This document shows, piece after piece, positions 14,870 through 28,564 of a DNA stretch of 64,000 nucleotides. Positions within the stretch are counted from its first letter, which is position 1. Every line of letters begins with the position of its first letter. Below the pieces are notes generated by a model. The model was not told the origin of the DNA and ran no database searches. It saw only the letters and a list, made by a program, of their open reading frames with translations. The DNA is taken from the NCBI GenBank assembly GCA_023055355.1, contig JALJCS010000002.1:89615001-89679000 (forward strand). The letters are read 5' to 3'. This DNA comes from Agelaius tricolor (lineage: Eukaryota; Chordata; Aves; Passeriformes; Icteridae). The position numbers and the translations under genes are program-made.

Positions 14870-15340
14870 AACTCGACATAGCACATCTGGGTGTTCAGTT
14901 TTTTAAGAACTATTCTTTCAAATAACAGCTGCATATCTAAAAAGCAAGCTGCAGTTTCAAAAATAATTGCTGTGAGTAGAAGGCAAGCTAACAGCAGTAC
15001 ATGCAGATTCCTTGCAAAACAGCAGATGCAGAGGTTCTTGGGCTACCTGAATTATTTATGGTTGATTCGGCACATCTCTAGAATTGTCTGAGGCTTTATG
15101 GGTCTCTGAAACGCATCCAAGAAAAATTCAGCCATATTCATGCACCTGCATGCTGTCAATTATAAATTCCACGGATTGTGTGAGCCAGTCATTTAGAAAT
15201 TTTGGCTGAATCATTCAGAGGGTAATTCGACATACTTTGTGCTGCGGTCTGCAGAAGCCTCACACTTACTTGCAGGCATATTCATTTAAATTCAATGACT
15301 TTCAAACATGATGTGATTCAGTAGCAGAGACACAGGAATC
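14870..15340. promoter_or_regulatory. Candidate conserved non-coding element (speculative)
   Basis: The base composition is more balanced than in the flanks and many transcription-factor-like words are packed together. They include E-boxes CAGCTG (14926-14931) and CACCTG (15143-15148), a homeodomain core CAATTA (15157-15162) followed by TATAAATTCC, and several CpG-containing words (TTCGGCA, AATTCGACA, GCTGCGGTC) that are rare in this AT-rich region. It has no long open frame and no repeat signature. That texture resembles developmental enhancers of vertebrate gene deserts, but only a cross-species alignment can show conservation. Confidence 0.35.
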
Positions 15341-18300
15341 ACAATACCATCATGGATCAATGTTCCCTCTAGTCTGACTTTGACTCCAATCCAACCTGGA
15401 TTCAGTAACACAAAATCTTACCAAAATCAATGGGACTGCACTGACATGGGATGCTCAATAGCTGAGCTGTCTGTTGGGCATGGCTCTTCAATAACACTCA
15501 GAGAAAAGATTTCTCAATAGTAAAGTGGGTACCTCAGTAACATTCATGGACCATTAATAGCTAATGTTACTTACTTAATTATTTTTCTCCTTTAAATATG
15601 CTTTTTACTTCCTTGTGTATATGCATATAGATCACCATGAATTTTGTATGTGTGAGTATTACATAAAATCTCAATTATGTATGCAGCAATATTCAAACAC
15701 CTGCAATCAAGTCCAAATATTTTGTATATAAAAATAAACAACTAAAACTTTGCAATAAATAGATGTTTATACAAGCAACAGATTATTGAACATCTAAAAA
15801 GTCTCAGCTTTAAAATACGAAGATTTTAATTTGGGGGTCTGGATGCAACAATTAGGATGAAAAGAAAGGTCAGATTACCCTTCTGCTTTTCTCAATGTTT
15901 AATTATTATTGTCTTTCCCAGCACCATTTCCTGGATAGAATGGACTAGGGTTTTATTTAGCCCATATATGACCTGTGTTTATGTGTAATTTTTTCTTTAG
16001 TGACAAATAGTTAGATCTTATTTCTTCAGCTGTTATATTGTGGAGAAGGTCCTTGAGTTATTATAGGTTTAGGGTCAAGAAAGCTGATTTTTTTTTTGCA
16101 TAGGGAAGAGTAGGATTTCCCTGTTTGCCCTGTACAAATACCAAACTCCTCCTTCAAAGATCCACAGTGATGCAATTCGGGTAAAGGATCTGTCTGGTGT
16201 CTAAAGCCAAGGAGAGCTGGGACTGCCTTCTATTCAGTCCACATTTAAGAAAGAGCATGACAGTAAGTTATCCAGGTATTTTTTGCTCTCCAAAATGTCC
16301 CAAATATACATGGTAATCATAGAATACAAAATTCAGAGCCACAGTCTAGAAAGATTAGGTATATTTAAAGGCTTTTTTGTTAATTTCTTTGTTTCATGTT
16401 TTTGTGGTTGGGTTTTTTGTTTGTTTTGTGATATATTTACTGGTTGGCTTGTTTTTAATATTGACACTTGGTCTTTCTGTATTTCAGGTCTTTATTCTTA
16501 AAATTTATTATCACTACCCTACTTCACAGTGAAGTTGTCAAGATAAAGTCCATTAATAGTTTTGAAGTGCTCAGATAACACAGTTTATGTTGTCTGTAAA
16601 GATATTTTACTTCCATTTTTTTTCCTCACACACACTTCCTTGCTCTTCCTTGCTTTACTCAACAATATGTTTGATGATGTGAGGATTAGAAACAGCATTA
16701 AGTGACAGTCAAGATTTCTAGTCCTCATGTGTTCATTACTTGCAATGCAAAAAGGAATCTGGAATTTCAGAGCACTGTTAGTCTGCAAGCCTCACTGAAA
16801 AGAGACAACTACACCTTGGATGTTGTACCTATAAAATCCTCTGCTGGTTTACCTGAAAAAGTCAGAATCAGCTTTCCCAGGCTGAGCAAAATCCAGTTGA
16901 ATTTCACCCACAGTCCAACATTCACAAGGCTCTGGTGAAACACTTTTCACTCAACTACCAAAGTGCAACAACAACCTTCAAAATATTTTGGGAACTGCTG
17001 CTGTTGCTGCTTCCTTGTTTTCTCTCTGGCTCAGCCATCCCTGGTAACCTCCACATGAGCTTTGTGGAACCAGCACTCACCCAGCACAGTTTGTTAGCTG
17101 AAGCTCTGTTCAGAGTTATCAATTCCTACACACATCCTGCTGTTGAGTCTTGGTATTCTTTGCTAGTGTGAGATGAACCTATCTACCAGTAAAAAAAAAA
17201 AAAATATACACAGCTATAGCCATGCTATTCTAAGAAATCTGCCAATTTGCAAAAGTAGCAATCCAAAAATAATGTAATAACATAATCTCCCTTGGATCTG
17301 AACTGCTTTGTAGTACAAGCACTTCTGACCTCCCTTAATAGGCAATTAGAAATTCAGAGTTGTTTCCAGTTATTGAAGAGTAACTATGAGGCTTTTAAAA
17401 ACCCATGAAAAAGCCTGTAAGGAGAAAAAAAAAATCTGGAGTGTTGTAATGGGTTCAAATAAAAGCCAACATGTACACAAAAAACTATTTCTCAGGGGAC
17501 ATTCTTTTGAAAGGGTCTGGAAAAATCTATTTACCAAAATGCAAAAAGAACTGCTTTCATGTATTCAAAACACAGTAACCCAGTGCACATTGGTACTATG
17601 ATATAAGTATAGAGAAATAATAATTAACATAGATAAATAGGCATTTAGATGCCTAAAATAGGTCTACACTGCCTAAAGGGGGTTCCCTATTTTGGAGATG
17701 GAATCTGATCATAGAAGGAGCACAGTTATTTATTATTTTTTTATTTTATTTTTATTTTTAGAGGGTACTGGCAGTAACAAGCAGGAAGTGAGACACCTTT
17801 TACAAGAGGAACAAAAAGTAATGGATATGATGACTGGTTAACATAGAAACATGAAAAAACAAAATGGTTGTGAAATAAATTGCAAGTTATTTCAGCTATA
17901 TTCAGTTTTATTCAATGTAGAAGAAGAAAGGGATCAATTTAGTGACTGGTCTGTGATCTTTTGAGCCAGCCCAAGGGTGTTTTCCAGAAGGCAAGCATAA
18001 AAAAGCCAATCAGCAAGAATCAAAATGTTCCCCGAGGAAATGTCAATTTTGCAGGGAATATTGTGATACAATAAAATATTGTATGACACTGGGCTTTTAT
18101 ATTATCTATTATTTATATTAAATGATGTCACATTATATGATACTTACATTATATTATCTAATTATATTATATTATATATTATATCACATGCTGCTTGATC
18201 TCCAGTTACCAGTCCCTCTGTCAGCTCTGTGTTACACCCAATTTCTTTATGAATATTTTGGTTACTCTCAAACCTCTTAACAAGCACTGGACATCTTTTT

Positions 18301-20119
18301 TTTTTTCAGACAACTGAACTCATCCTCAAATTTGTATATGTAAAACAGGCTATTTTTTGTTTCAGTACTTCTGCTACATGAATGCTCTAGCCCTCCTAGC
18401 AAAGTAAAATCCAGGGTTTGGGTTTAAGAAGTTTGGCTGGCCAGCACAGAATACTCAGCTGTTCAACTGATCTAACTTTTTTTTTTTTGGCTTTAAGTAT
18501 TTTTGCAAACCAGAATGTAAATGTCATAAATGAAAAATGTTAAGGCCTAATAAAAAACACTAAGCAAGAATTACAATATTCTCTGTGAAAAATCAGACTT
18601 TGCAGGTGATTTTTATTTATTATTTAATTATATAATATATTTTATTTTGATAACTTTATTTTCCATTGGGAAAATCAATAAATCTGTTTTTCTTATGCAA
18701 TATCTCCAAAATAGTGTATTTAATTTTACAGAGTTAATTTTAGGGTTTTTTTCCTTTGAATCAGAGAAAAAAAATATTTTTTCTACATGTTTGCTGTTAG
18801 AGAAATGACATGTGTCAGAGCTGCCTCCCATAGTCTGAGCAGCTGAAGACACAGTTTCCTTGGGGTTTGTGTGATTTCTTTTCTATTTTAGATAAATACA
18901 GTTTCTCAGTTTTTTTAACATTTTACAGATCCTCCTGTACATTATATTTATTATCCAGTACTGCAGAGCTTTGTCCAAGAACTCTTTATGGTTCCTTTTC
19001 CTTGCCTACTTGTGGCTGGACAAGACCTCTACAGTTTCAGGCAGAAAATATATTTTCTGTTCACTATGAGGAGAGAACATAAAGATTAAAAATAATAGAA
19101 TTGGAAGCAATGGACTGGAAAAACAACAGACACATCTACACTTGTTTATCAATGCACAAAGTAGTGACTTTGAACATATCATTAGCTCATAGAGACTACA
19201 GAAATGTGCAGCTGAAAAGGGATATATCAGATACAAATTCCTTACAATCCTGTGTACATATAATTTCATTGCCTTTTGTGTAATACTGAAAATTTCCTAT
19301 GCTTGTTTTAGATTGAAGTCATAAAGCTGTTATAGTTGTTCAATATTTTTCTAAGCAATTCCTCCCCACTGCTCCTGGATTTTGTAAAACAAGGCAAAAC
19401 AGAGACTTTTTCCGGCTGGCATTTTACATGGAAAATAAAGAAAATATATTTCTCAGGCATTTAATCTTTTCAACACACAATATATCTTCCTGCTGCACTG
19501 CATTCAAAACTAGAACGAACTAGAGACACATTGAGACAGAAGAACTTAAGTAAAGGCTTGCTTAAGTCTTGCTCTAGCAAAATTAGATGACCTTATTCTC
19601 AAAAATCAGATATTGAATTTGACTTGACTAACTTTTATTTAGTATTATGAAATCTGATGAGTTCTATTGATTTTCAAGTCTATAACTCTATCCCTTTAAC
19701 TTGTCCCATTATCAGCATTAGGTACTGATTGATAATGTTAAGAGGTTTCATAGCTGTAGAAGCTGATTCTTATGATTAGTTTCATATATCTGATGACAAA
19801 TCATAAAGTTTGATAATTTTAGTATCTCATTAATTTAATGACTACTACATTGATTTACCTATGCTATGAAAAATAACCTGAGAAATGCAATATATCAAAT
19901 GGGTTTTGACTTCCTTGTGTAACATTTACTTATTATAAAAGCAAATGCTTTCCAGCCTGTTCGGGGCAAGGGGCCCTTTTGAATTTCCCTTTTGACAGGG
20001 GTAAATCAAAGCAGGAGGGTTATAGTTTAAATCTAGTTTAAACACTCCTGGGAGATGTTGAGACTGGATGAGGCACATGCCAAGGTCCTGGCAGAAGCAG
20101 CAGCTGTAGTTACCGAGTC
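15341..20119. other. AT-rich intergenic DNA
   Basis: No gene or transposon is recognised. The stretch contains homopolymer A/T tracts and one strongly AT-only patch, listed separately. Open frames are all under 80 codons and show no recognisable family. Confidence 0.5.
18096..18186. repeat. AT-rich low-complexity patch
   Basis: An almost pure A/T sequence built from irregular TATATTA / ATTATAT words. It probably arose by microsatellite decay. Confidence 0.75.
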
Positions 20120-20636
20120 ACTCCTGTCTTCACCAACGTCACAGACTGGGATTGAGTGCACCCTCTGCTCCCCTGCAGATTACACCAAGATGAGTGGCTG
20201 TGGTTGCCAGGCTGGAAGAGTGTATCCAAATGAACCTCATGAAGTTTAGAAATACCAAATACCTGGTGCTGCACCTGGGTTGAGGCAATCCCCAGTGTGA
20301 ATGCAGGCCAAGTGATGAATGGATTGAGAGTAACCCTGAAAAAAAGGACTTGGTGATGCTCGTAAGTAAAAAGTTAGACATGGACTGGAAAAATTTGTTT
20401 CCAGCCCAGAAATCTTATCATATCCTGGGCTGCAGCCAAAGAAATGTGAATAACAGGTCAAGGGAAGTTATTCTCTCCTTCTTCTCCATTCTCATGAAAG
20501 CCTCACTTTGGGTATTTAATACAGCTCAAGCAAAATGAGTGGCTCCTAGCAGTGGCCACACACAATAGGGAGGGCTGGAACACCTCCCTTGTGAAGACAG
20601 GTTTAGAAAATTGGAGTTGCTCAGCCTTTCAATATA
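20120..20636 (+). mobile_element. CR1 LINE, internal ORF2 fragment (plus strand)
   Basis: The sequence GGGATTGAGTGCACCCTC followed by CACCAAGATGAGTGG is the CR1 ORF2 stretch that encodes GIECTL...ADDTKLSG. The downstream words AACCTCATGAAGTTTAGAAA, TGCACCTGGGTTGAGGCAAT and TATCCTGGGCTGCA follow the CR1 order up to GTTGCTCAGCCT near 20630. At the reverse-transcriptase active-site box the frame reads P-A-D-Y (20175-20183 covers A-D-Y) instead of the F-A-D-D expected for the family, so the second aspartate is lost. The copy has no CR1 3' tail, unlike the usual 5'-truncated copies, which suggests a later deletion of its end. It is a dead fossil. Confidence 0.85.
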
Positions 20637-23600
20637 TAAAGAGCTACATAAAACATTTTACATTTAATTAACATCATTACAGGTAAGGTGCTTCTCCAGA
20701 TTCAAGCTGACAACAAAACTATGATGTTCCTGCTGGAGTTATGCCTTTGTCATTCTTGGGAGGGCAGCAGGGGGAGATCAATAGAAAGCTAATTTTATTA
20801 CTTTTTCCTTGTCAGATAAAATAGCCTTCTGTTGGTCTTAGATTTTACATATAAAATACAGAAAGTAATTATCAAGGGTGAGTGCTTATTTGATATCTTT
20901 ACTTCCAGACACTTTCAAGTGCCAAGAAGCAGAATACTGTCATAAATTTGGTAAAGCAAAAGTGACAGACTTACATTACTTCTGTGAATGAAGAGGGGAC
21001 AATTAGATAAATCAAAATTCAACATAACTATTTCCAAATTACCTAGGTCCTAACTCAACAGAGCTCAGAACTAGTGAAGGATGATCAGAAATACCATGTG
21101 ACCCAATTAGGGATAACCCTTAACTCCTATAAAGGAATTTTGAATGTTTGCTGTAAGAGTGTAAAAAAAAAAACAAAACCACTTATATTGTGACAATGGT
21201 TGTTATGCAAATTTTATTTTGTGTTTGAATAGTCTTAGTTTTTCCAGTGATTTACTATAAGATATCATCCCAGTCTTGATTTTCATGTGGGGTAGTTTGA
21301 AATACACTCTGCTAATTGCACACTTTCCAACACTATTTTGCAGTAGAAATCTCATTAAAATATCTGCCTCTCACCCCTCAGTTATCTGATGCTTCCAAAT
21401 CAGGGATTAAAGAACTGCAAGCAAATTATTATGACATACACATTGGAAAAGCTTGGTTTATGTCCAGCTCATTGGCTGCCTCACTGGAAACTAACAGTTC
21501 TTTACTTCTACCTGCTCATGAAATTATTCTCCTGGATATATGACCCAATGTGATCAGTTATTGATGGAGGCGCAGAGCAGATGATTTTCCCTGACTTTTT
21601 TTTTCAAATTATATGAAATGCTCTTCCCTTTTTATAATAAAATTAGGATTCTTAACATATCATATGGAAGAGTAGAGGTATTTTTCTTTCCAGGAGAATT
21701 GCAGAGCCTTACTTTTAATATGTAGCCACCCTATATCTCTGGGTCAAAAAAGGGTCTGAATATATGTCTCCAATTTTATGTTAATGGCTTTAAATATTGG
21801 CCATTGATTAAAAAATTACAAACATACATAGAGTTATTCTATGCAAACACACACTTTACTTGAGTACACCCTTGAGATATTTTACAGAAAACTTTTAGTT
21901 CTAGAGAACTACCATTTATGTTTATTTTTGCTTGCAGTTAGAAGTGCTGTGAAAATCCCTTTTTCTCTGTGTGTCATTCTAACGTGCTTAAGAATTTCTC
22001 TTTCTGATTAAGTACCAACTGTATTTATGTCACTTTGTTGATCCGATTAAGACTCTAAACCTATGCTCAACCTAAATTCTTCTATTTGTTTCAAACACGA
22101 AGATCAGAACTCAAAAGTGTCTTCTTTCTTTTTTTTCCTACCTGCAATATATAGGAATAAATTTAGAAAAAAAAATTAAAAAGGGGTATTACCTTCCATA
22201 TGAACTTTTCTTAATGGATTTGGATTTTATCTGTGGATTAAAATGCTGTTGGCTATCCCTTCTTGGATTTGTTAGAAGTACCCCTTCATTAACGGTCTTG
22301 CATAATGTATGCAGATAAGCATAAGTTTGAAAAAATAAGGCTTTTAAAATAAAACCGTTTAAAATAATTTTTACGAGATCTTTTCCTATGTTTTTTTGTA
22401 AACAGTCTTTCCCAAAGGCTTCGGAATTCAGGTTTGTTTCAAATGAATGCTAAAACAGCTCCCTGACTACAGTATCAATGTGTTTGGGAGTTTTTATTAG
22501 TTAAATATGCTTGCCCATCCATGTTAAAGAACTTATTTTATTGGGATAAAAACATACCTTATCTGACCTAGTTAATATTATGCTATTTACACATGAGGAG
22601 GATGAAAAAGAATGAATGATAAAATATCGGTCTTCTCTCAAACATCTCAAAGAGAATGCCAAGTTTTCCCTGAAATACATTAGAGCTGGAAATGGAAAGA
22701 GGAAACCTAATAAGTTTTGGGAAGGTTTTGAAGATTTCTGTGATTAAAATAAAACATAGAACCTTTTGGAAATACTGATGGAAAACTGTCGCAAACAGCA
22801 GGGAAAATTAACTTCTGCACAATTTTCGTCTTATTAAAAAATATATACCTGATATTGGTTTTTGTTTTTTTTTTTTTATTTGAGATTTCCCCTATAAATA
22901 TTTCCATGCTAAACTGAAAATGTAATATACAAAAGGAGAAAGTGATATGGATGTGCAGTGCTGCTTAGGCACCATTGAATTAGAAAGTACTGTAGATGTA
23001 CAATAGACCTTTCACGGTCTAGTGGCTGCTTTTGGCAGATCACCTGGATAAAACTCCTGCAGCTTTAGTACAGCAACACTGTGGATGTTCCAGATACAAC
23101 CAAGTAAAATTATGTGTACATATCACCTTGCTTAGATCATCTTTATCTCCTTCCTCTTTTTTTCTTCTCCTTCCTTTTTAACTTTGGTGAATCTAAACTC
23201 TTCTTCTGAGCAAGTATTAAGGAAAAATCATGAAATCTTTCATCGGGAGAGGAAAATGAAACATGCTGAAGGAGGCTTTAGTTTTGCTTACAAAGGAGAA
23301 ACATTTTTCAAAATGTGTGACTTATGAAATATATCCCCATTAAACTGGAATACTGTGTATGTCACCCTTCTTTTATTTATGAGGCTTCAACAATATCAAG
23401 TGTCAGAGAAGGCTGGTGCAAGAGACAGGGACTTTGACATTCTTATTTTCAGTCTGTTTCTTTGCTTTGCTTAGAAAGATGGTGAGATTGTCTGCAATGT
23501 TGCACTGTGAAAAAAACAACTCTAAACTTAATACAGACATGGCTCATGGCTTCAGCTTCTACTTGGGCTCATCAGAAACTTCTGAGAGATCTGATGAGGA

Positions 23601-26600
23601 ACCCTTAAAATATTCATTTGTGGAAGCAGGCCTTAAAGTGAGTCTGTGTATTATTAATCTTTTTTAAAGACAAGGTGAAATTAGCCCTAGAAATACACTG
23701 CATTTAGGGATATCAGCTAGGATTTACAGCCTAGCCCAGAAACTCACCTGGCTGTCCAGCCAGTCTGAAAGTTAATGAAGAAGCCATGGAGTATCATCAG
23801 CAGTTTCCCAGCTTAGTGTTTAATAGCCTATACTGCGCTTAAACAATTAACATTATACTGCAGAAAATACAGCAGAGAAATTCCCCAAAATCCTCTCAAT
23901 ACTGAGGAAAGCAAAAGACCTTTAACTTCAGCCAGACCTGTGATCTTCCCTAATGGGTTACACCCCAAAAATGCAACATTAAGTAGTGAATGATGAATAC
24001 ATGCTGAAGGGAAGGATGACTTTAACCACCTTCAGGTGAGGATTCATAAACTCCAAATTTGTCCCACAGAATAAAATGAAATAGGAACTCCTCTGGATTA
24101 AATTTTAGTGTCTCAGTGTTGGTTTCAATTAGTGGGGAACCTGAGCATGGATCTCCCAAATGCTATGGATACCTCTTTTGTGAGGTCCTTGTAGCTGCAG
24201 ATAACAGCAAAACTTCTACACAGGGAATCTACAGCCAAGGGACAGGGTGGCATTTCCCCATTTGGTACAGGGAGTGGGGCCATAACCTGCAGGGTAACAC
24301 TACAGTTATCAGTATTTACAGCTTAGCACTGGTATGGACAGAGTTACCAGTTTTGTGTGACGTGTGAACATAAACTTCTCTCTTTGGTCACATTATAAAT
24401 CCTTGTACCCAGTAGAATTCCTCTGAAAATGGCCAGCTGAAGATAAGGAAAAAAGGAGCAAAATGATTTTGCAAAGAGATGCTTGAACAGCAGAGGATTT
24501 AATTCTGTATGGTCATGACTAGACCAGAGAAGATAAATAGGAAATGATGGTTCATTGTGTCTGGTATTGCAAACAGATCATCTGTTAAACTTGATGTTGC
24601 AGATGCCAAAAGCTTTCATGTAACCAAAATATAAGTTAAAAAAAAAAAAAAAAAAGGAATGGATGAAAAGGTCACCAAAACTCTTAAGAAACAACATCTG
24701 GCTCAGGAAATCTCAGAATCAAATGTTCCCTCTTGTCCCACAGCAAATTAAATTCATCAAACATGTTTCTTACTGGCCCTTGTCAAATGCCTTTGGAAAA
24801 TGCAGTGCTCAGTGTTACCAAAAGACATTTGATGATGGCTGTCACAAGGATATTTTCAAGATTCCATTGTAAACAATAAAAACCACTATCAAACTGAGCA
24901 CTGCTTGGAAAAGGTATTGTTGTAGGGTTTGTTTTCCCGTTGCTTTTCTTTCCAAGGACAAGCCACAAATCTGTAAGAAGCTGTCAGGTCTAGCTACTAT
25001 CCCAAACCCTCCCATGCTTTTCCAAGGAGCAATGTTAGCAGATTTCACTGTCAGCCATTTAATTTGAGCTCACAAGCTTAACCAGCTTCTTGTCTTCTTC
25101 CAGACTTTACAAAGTCAGTCTGGCTGCCACCAGCCAGGGGGCATTCAGGGGCTCTCAGGCTTACAATTCAAGCAGAGATTGAAATGATTAAGGCATGGGG
25201 AGATGGCTGGAGTAGCACCTGAGGCTGATGAGTCTGTCTGCCAGAGCTGAGACTTAGAAAAAGCTAGTGAAGAGTGATTGTTTTCATATTTTAGAGGTCA
25301 TCTGATGTAGGGGCTTGTAACAGAGGGGGTGTATTCACAACAAAATCATGTAATAACTGTTTTCATTGTGGGAAAAACTTCTATAAATTTCTACTTAAGA
25401 AATGTATCTTTCTTCTCCTCTCAATACTTGTTTCTCTAATTTGCATTATCAATAGATGAAAATACACCTTCATATAGGCCTTTATGAAACTGTATAGTCC
25501 TGCTGAAAATCCAGAAATTCACTCATAAATCACCCCAAACTCACTTATCTCAGCAAATATTTTTCCTTCTCAATGCATTTGGATGTTATTCCATTACCTC
25601 TGGACAGTCACCCAGAAGCTGTTAGTCCAGTAACATCCATTTCATGCTTAGCCACTATTCAGATTAGAGTATTGAAACACCCTTGAGGAGTTCCTTTTAT
25701 CAAATAATTTCAGCATGAAGGCAAGAGAGTCTATCTTATTTTTTATTGAAGGTTTCATCAGTTTCTCTCAGCTCTGGAAAAAGCTTTGTGAAAGGACCCT
25801 GGATCAAGCCCTCAGTCAATGTAGTCGTCTTCGATCTCTTTTGAGCCGTGACTCTACTAGAGACAATCTGGTGGAGTTAGGCAGGATTACTGGAAAACTT
25901 TGGATTCCTTTTTAATGCTGCTGCCCTCTCCAGTTTTCATCATCTGTGTTTGACTCAAGGCTCCCTCTCCTTTTTCTGTGGGCTTATTCCTGGGTTTGGA
26001 AGGCTTCATGGCTTCCCCAAATCCCATCTCACTTTTTATATGGAAAGACCAGGAGTAATCCCTGTCACCCCCTCATGTAACAGCCCTGCTGCCTCGGTCT
26101 TGGTTCATTGTTCCTGGAGATAGATGATGGGTTTTTCAATAGTAATGGAATAAACTTACAACAGCTGAGGGTCTGCTGCATTTTTACAGGTAAATAAATA
26201 TCTCAGCAGTGCAACCCCAGGCCTTGGATCCACTGCTATTCCAATTTGCAAAAAAATGCCTTCTGAGTTTTCTTTTGGAGTGAATCAACAAAATTTAGTT
26301 CCAGTTTTCGACTCAGTTCATTGCATGAACCCTCCCAAGCTCCAGAAGGGGTACAGTGATATCAGGTTTGTGAGCCCTGGGCTTGCACAACCCTCTGACA
26401 CTCTCAAGCAACTCTCAAGCCTGATTTTCTTCCTTACACTGAGGATATTTCTGTCAAAAGAACAGACAGTATGGCACGGAGCTTGCTTTCTGGCTCTGAA
26501 GGCAAGTGACATAACTGCTCACATTCATACAGTTAATTCTCTCCCCTTTCAAAACAGTGTAGCCTCATCCATACAGCCTACTGTGACAAATCCCAGAACA

Positions 26601-28359
26601 CACCTGAGCTTTGCCTGGAGCAAAACCCAATCCAGCAACTGTGGTAGCAATTAATCTGTAGTGACAATCTCAGGACAGTGCTCAGAATTCTGCTCTGTCT
26701 CTGATTTATTGGTTAAGACATAGCGGGAGCGTCTGCAGAGGATTTGAAGGAAAACTTGGTAGTACGTGCATTTAAACCCTTTACAGACCAAAATCACTTT
26801 TGCCAAATTCTATATAAATCTCTATATCCTTGCCTGGAACTGTGCCTGCCCCAGCCAGCAGTGCTTAGCAGTGCTCTGGTGTGTTTTCCAGCAGGTGCAG
26901 GTGCAGCAGTCAGTTCTTTGCTGAGTTCATTACATGGATGGCCAGGGCATGGAGCTGCCGCTGGATGCCCTGGAGCAAGAGTTGTACTCTGCAAGCATGG
27001 CACCTCTCTCTGTAAAATGCCAGCTTGGTGTTGATTTCCAGTTATTTTGGGAAATGAGGAAATATGGTGGGAGAATGAATACCATGGAGGTGATGTGTCT
27101 GAGGGAACAAGGACTGTGTGCTCTGTGACAGCACAGCCCAGGGTCTGCGATGGCTTTTCTGGAGATCCCCAGTGCTCTCTGAGACTCTTGTGTCAGAATG
27201 CAGCTCATGTGTTGCAAGGTTTTGTGGCACATTTATCCTCCACACTTCAATGGATGACTAGCATGAACTGTAATGCCATAAGAATGGCCAAAGATACAGG
27301 CAGATAGCTTAGACTATTTTAAATTGTCCTTCTTGACTGGCTCCTCCAGAAATCATATATGTCCTTTAATTCTTAACCCTCTATCAGATGACATCAGCAA
27401 TTTTTGCTGCAAACAGTGCAGCAGATAAAAGTGTTGCCTTCATCCTGAAAAGGCAAGCCTGAACTCTCAATTTCCCTTCACTGAGCAGTTGAATTTTACC
27501 TCACCAAGCTTATTTTTCAACTCAGTTCCCTAATGGGAAGAAAGGACTAATTCTCAGAGAATTGTAAACTCTATAACAGATATTGCAGCTTTTAAAAACC
27601 CCAGATAAGAATGTATATTGAATTACAGAGGGGAAGGTCATGCCGTTATCATTTTGTAAAATATTTTGGATTTTTATTATTGTTGATGTTGTTTCTCCAT
27701 CAGGACTACAGTAACATCTTCCAAGTTTCTCAAGAAAGGGGGTTGGAAAATAGTAGAATAAGGACCTGTACCATAACCATAGTTAGCACTTCTAGCACTC
27801 ACCCAAATTGTGTACGGATCCTAGGTTCAACAAGACACTTGCATCTCTGGTGAATTGTTCCACTGCCAAATTGATGAGAGTACTGAAAGGGTGTTCTTTT
27901 TTTTAACGTGTTTATCACTGCAAATTCCACCTGGGTCAGAAAGATTTCTATTTCATGATTAAGTGGTTAAGAGGAGGAAATTTTGATTTCAGTGATCCAG
28001 GGTGTCATAAAATATGTTTTGCTGGACAATTTAAATCAAAATATGCTCAGCCCTCCAGCAGAGGGGGAGCAGAAAAAGTATGGGGAAAGTGAATCTCCTG
28101 ATCTTATGGACCAGACCTTCTCTGGCATTTTAACCAGCTGTTGTTTGTCTTAATCATATCTTCTTTTTTTAATACATCTATTCTTTTATGCTCTTTGGAA
28201 ATCCTGTTTTCTACATGATTAGGCTGAGCCTGAGACAGATGGAAACACGATGAGCTATGAAGAAACAGTCTCTGCTGAGGAGCCAGCAGTGTGTGGAAGT
28301 TGGAGAAATAACTTCTGCTGCTGTTATTTTTTTACAATTAAAATAATATACCTGGGAGA

Positions 28360-28385
28360 CTTTATACTGTAAAAACAGTATAAAG
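28360..28385. repeat. Perfect hairpin, 11-bp arms, AAAA loop
   Basis: CTTTATACTGT (28360-28370), AAAA, then ACAGTATAAAG (28375-28385) form a perfect inverted repeat. There is no U-tract or gene context to suggest a terminator in this eukaryotic DNA. Confidence 0.85.
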
Positions 28386-28530
28386 AAGGAAAAATGAGCA
28401 GGCAAGACATAAAGTGACAGCTTACTTTCTGGGTTGTTTGTAGGAATTTTGAAATTTCACGTAACAGAAAGAAACCAGCAAGTTAGAGAAAGAAATCTGT
28501 CTCCTCTACAGTACTGGAATGGTTTGATCA

Positions 28531-28564
28531 CAAATGCTTGTAGAAAAAGCATTTGTAGAAAAAG
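28531..28564. repeat. Overlapping 15-bp-period direct repeat and short hairpin
   Basis: The word TTGTAGAAAAAG occurs at 28538-28549 and again at 28553-28564. In the same place CAAATGCTT (28531-28539) can pair with AAGCATTTG (28547-28555). This is a small local duplication with no assigned function. Confidence 0.7.

Noticed and set aside
24390..24655. Processed pseudogene ending in the A18 tract
   Set aside because: No open or recognisable coding sequence and no AATAAA at the right distance upstream of the A-run; such retrocopies are rare in birds.
26744..27307. Cluster of 80-100 codon frames as a small gene cluster
   Set aside because: Frames overlap on opposite strands, have no recognisable domain, and coincide with a GC-richer patch where stops are rarer.
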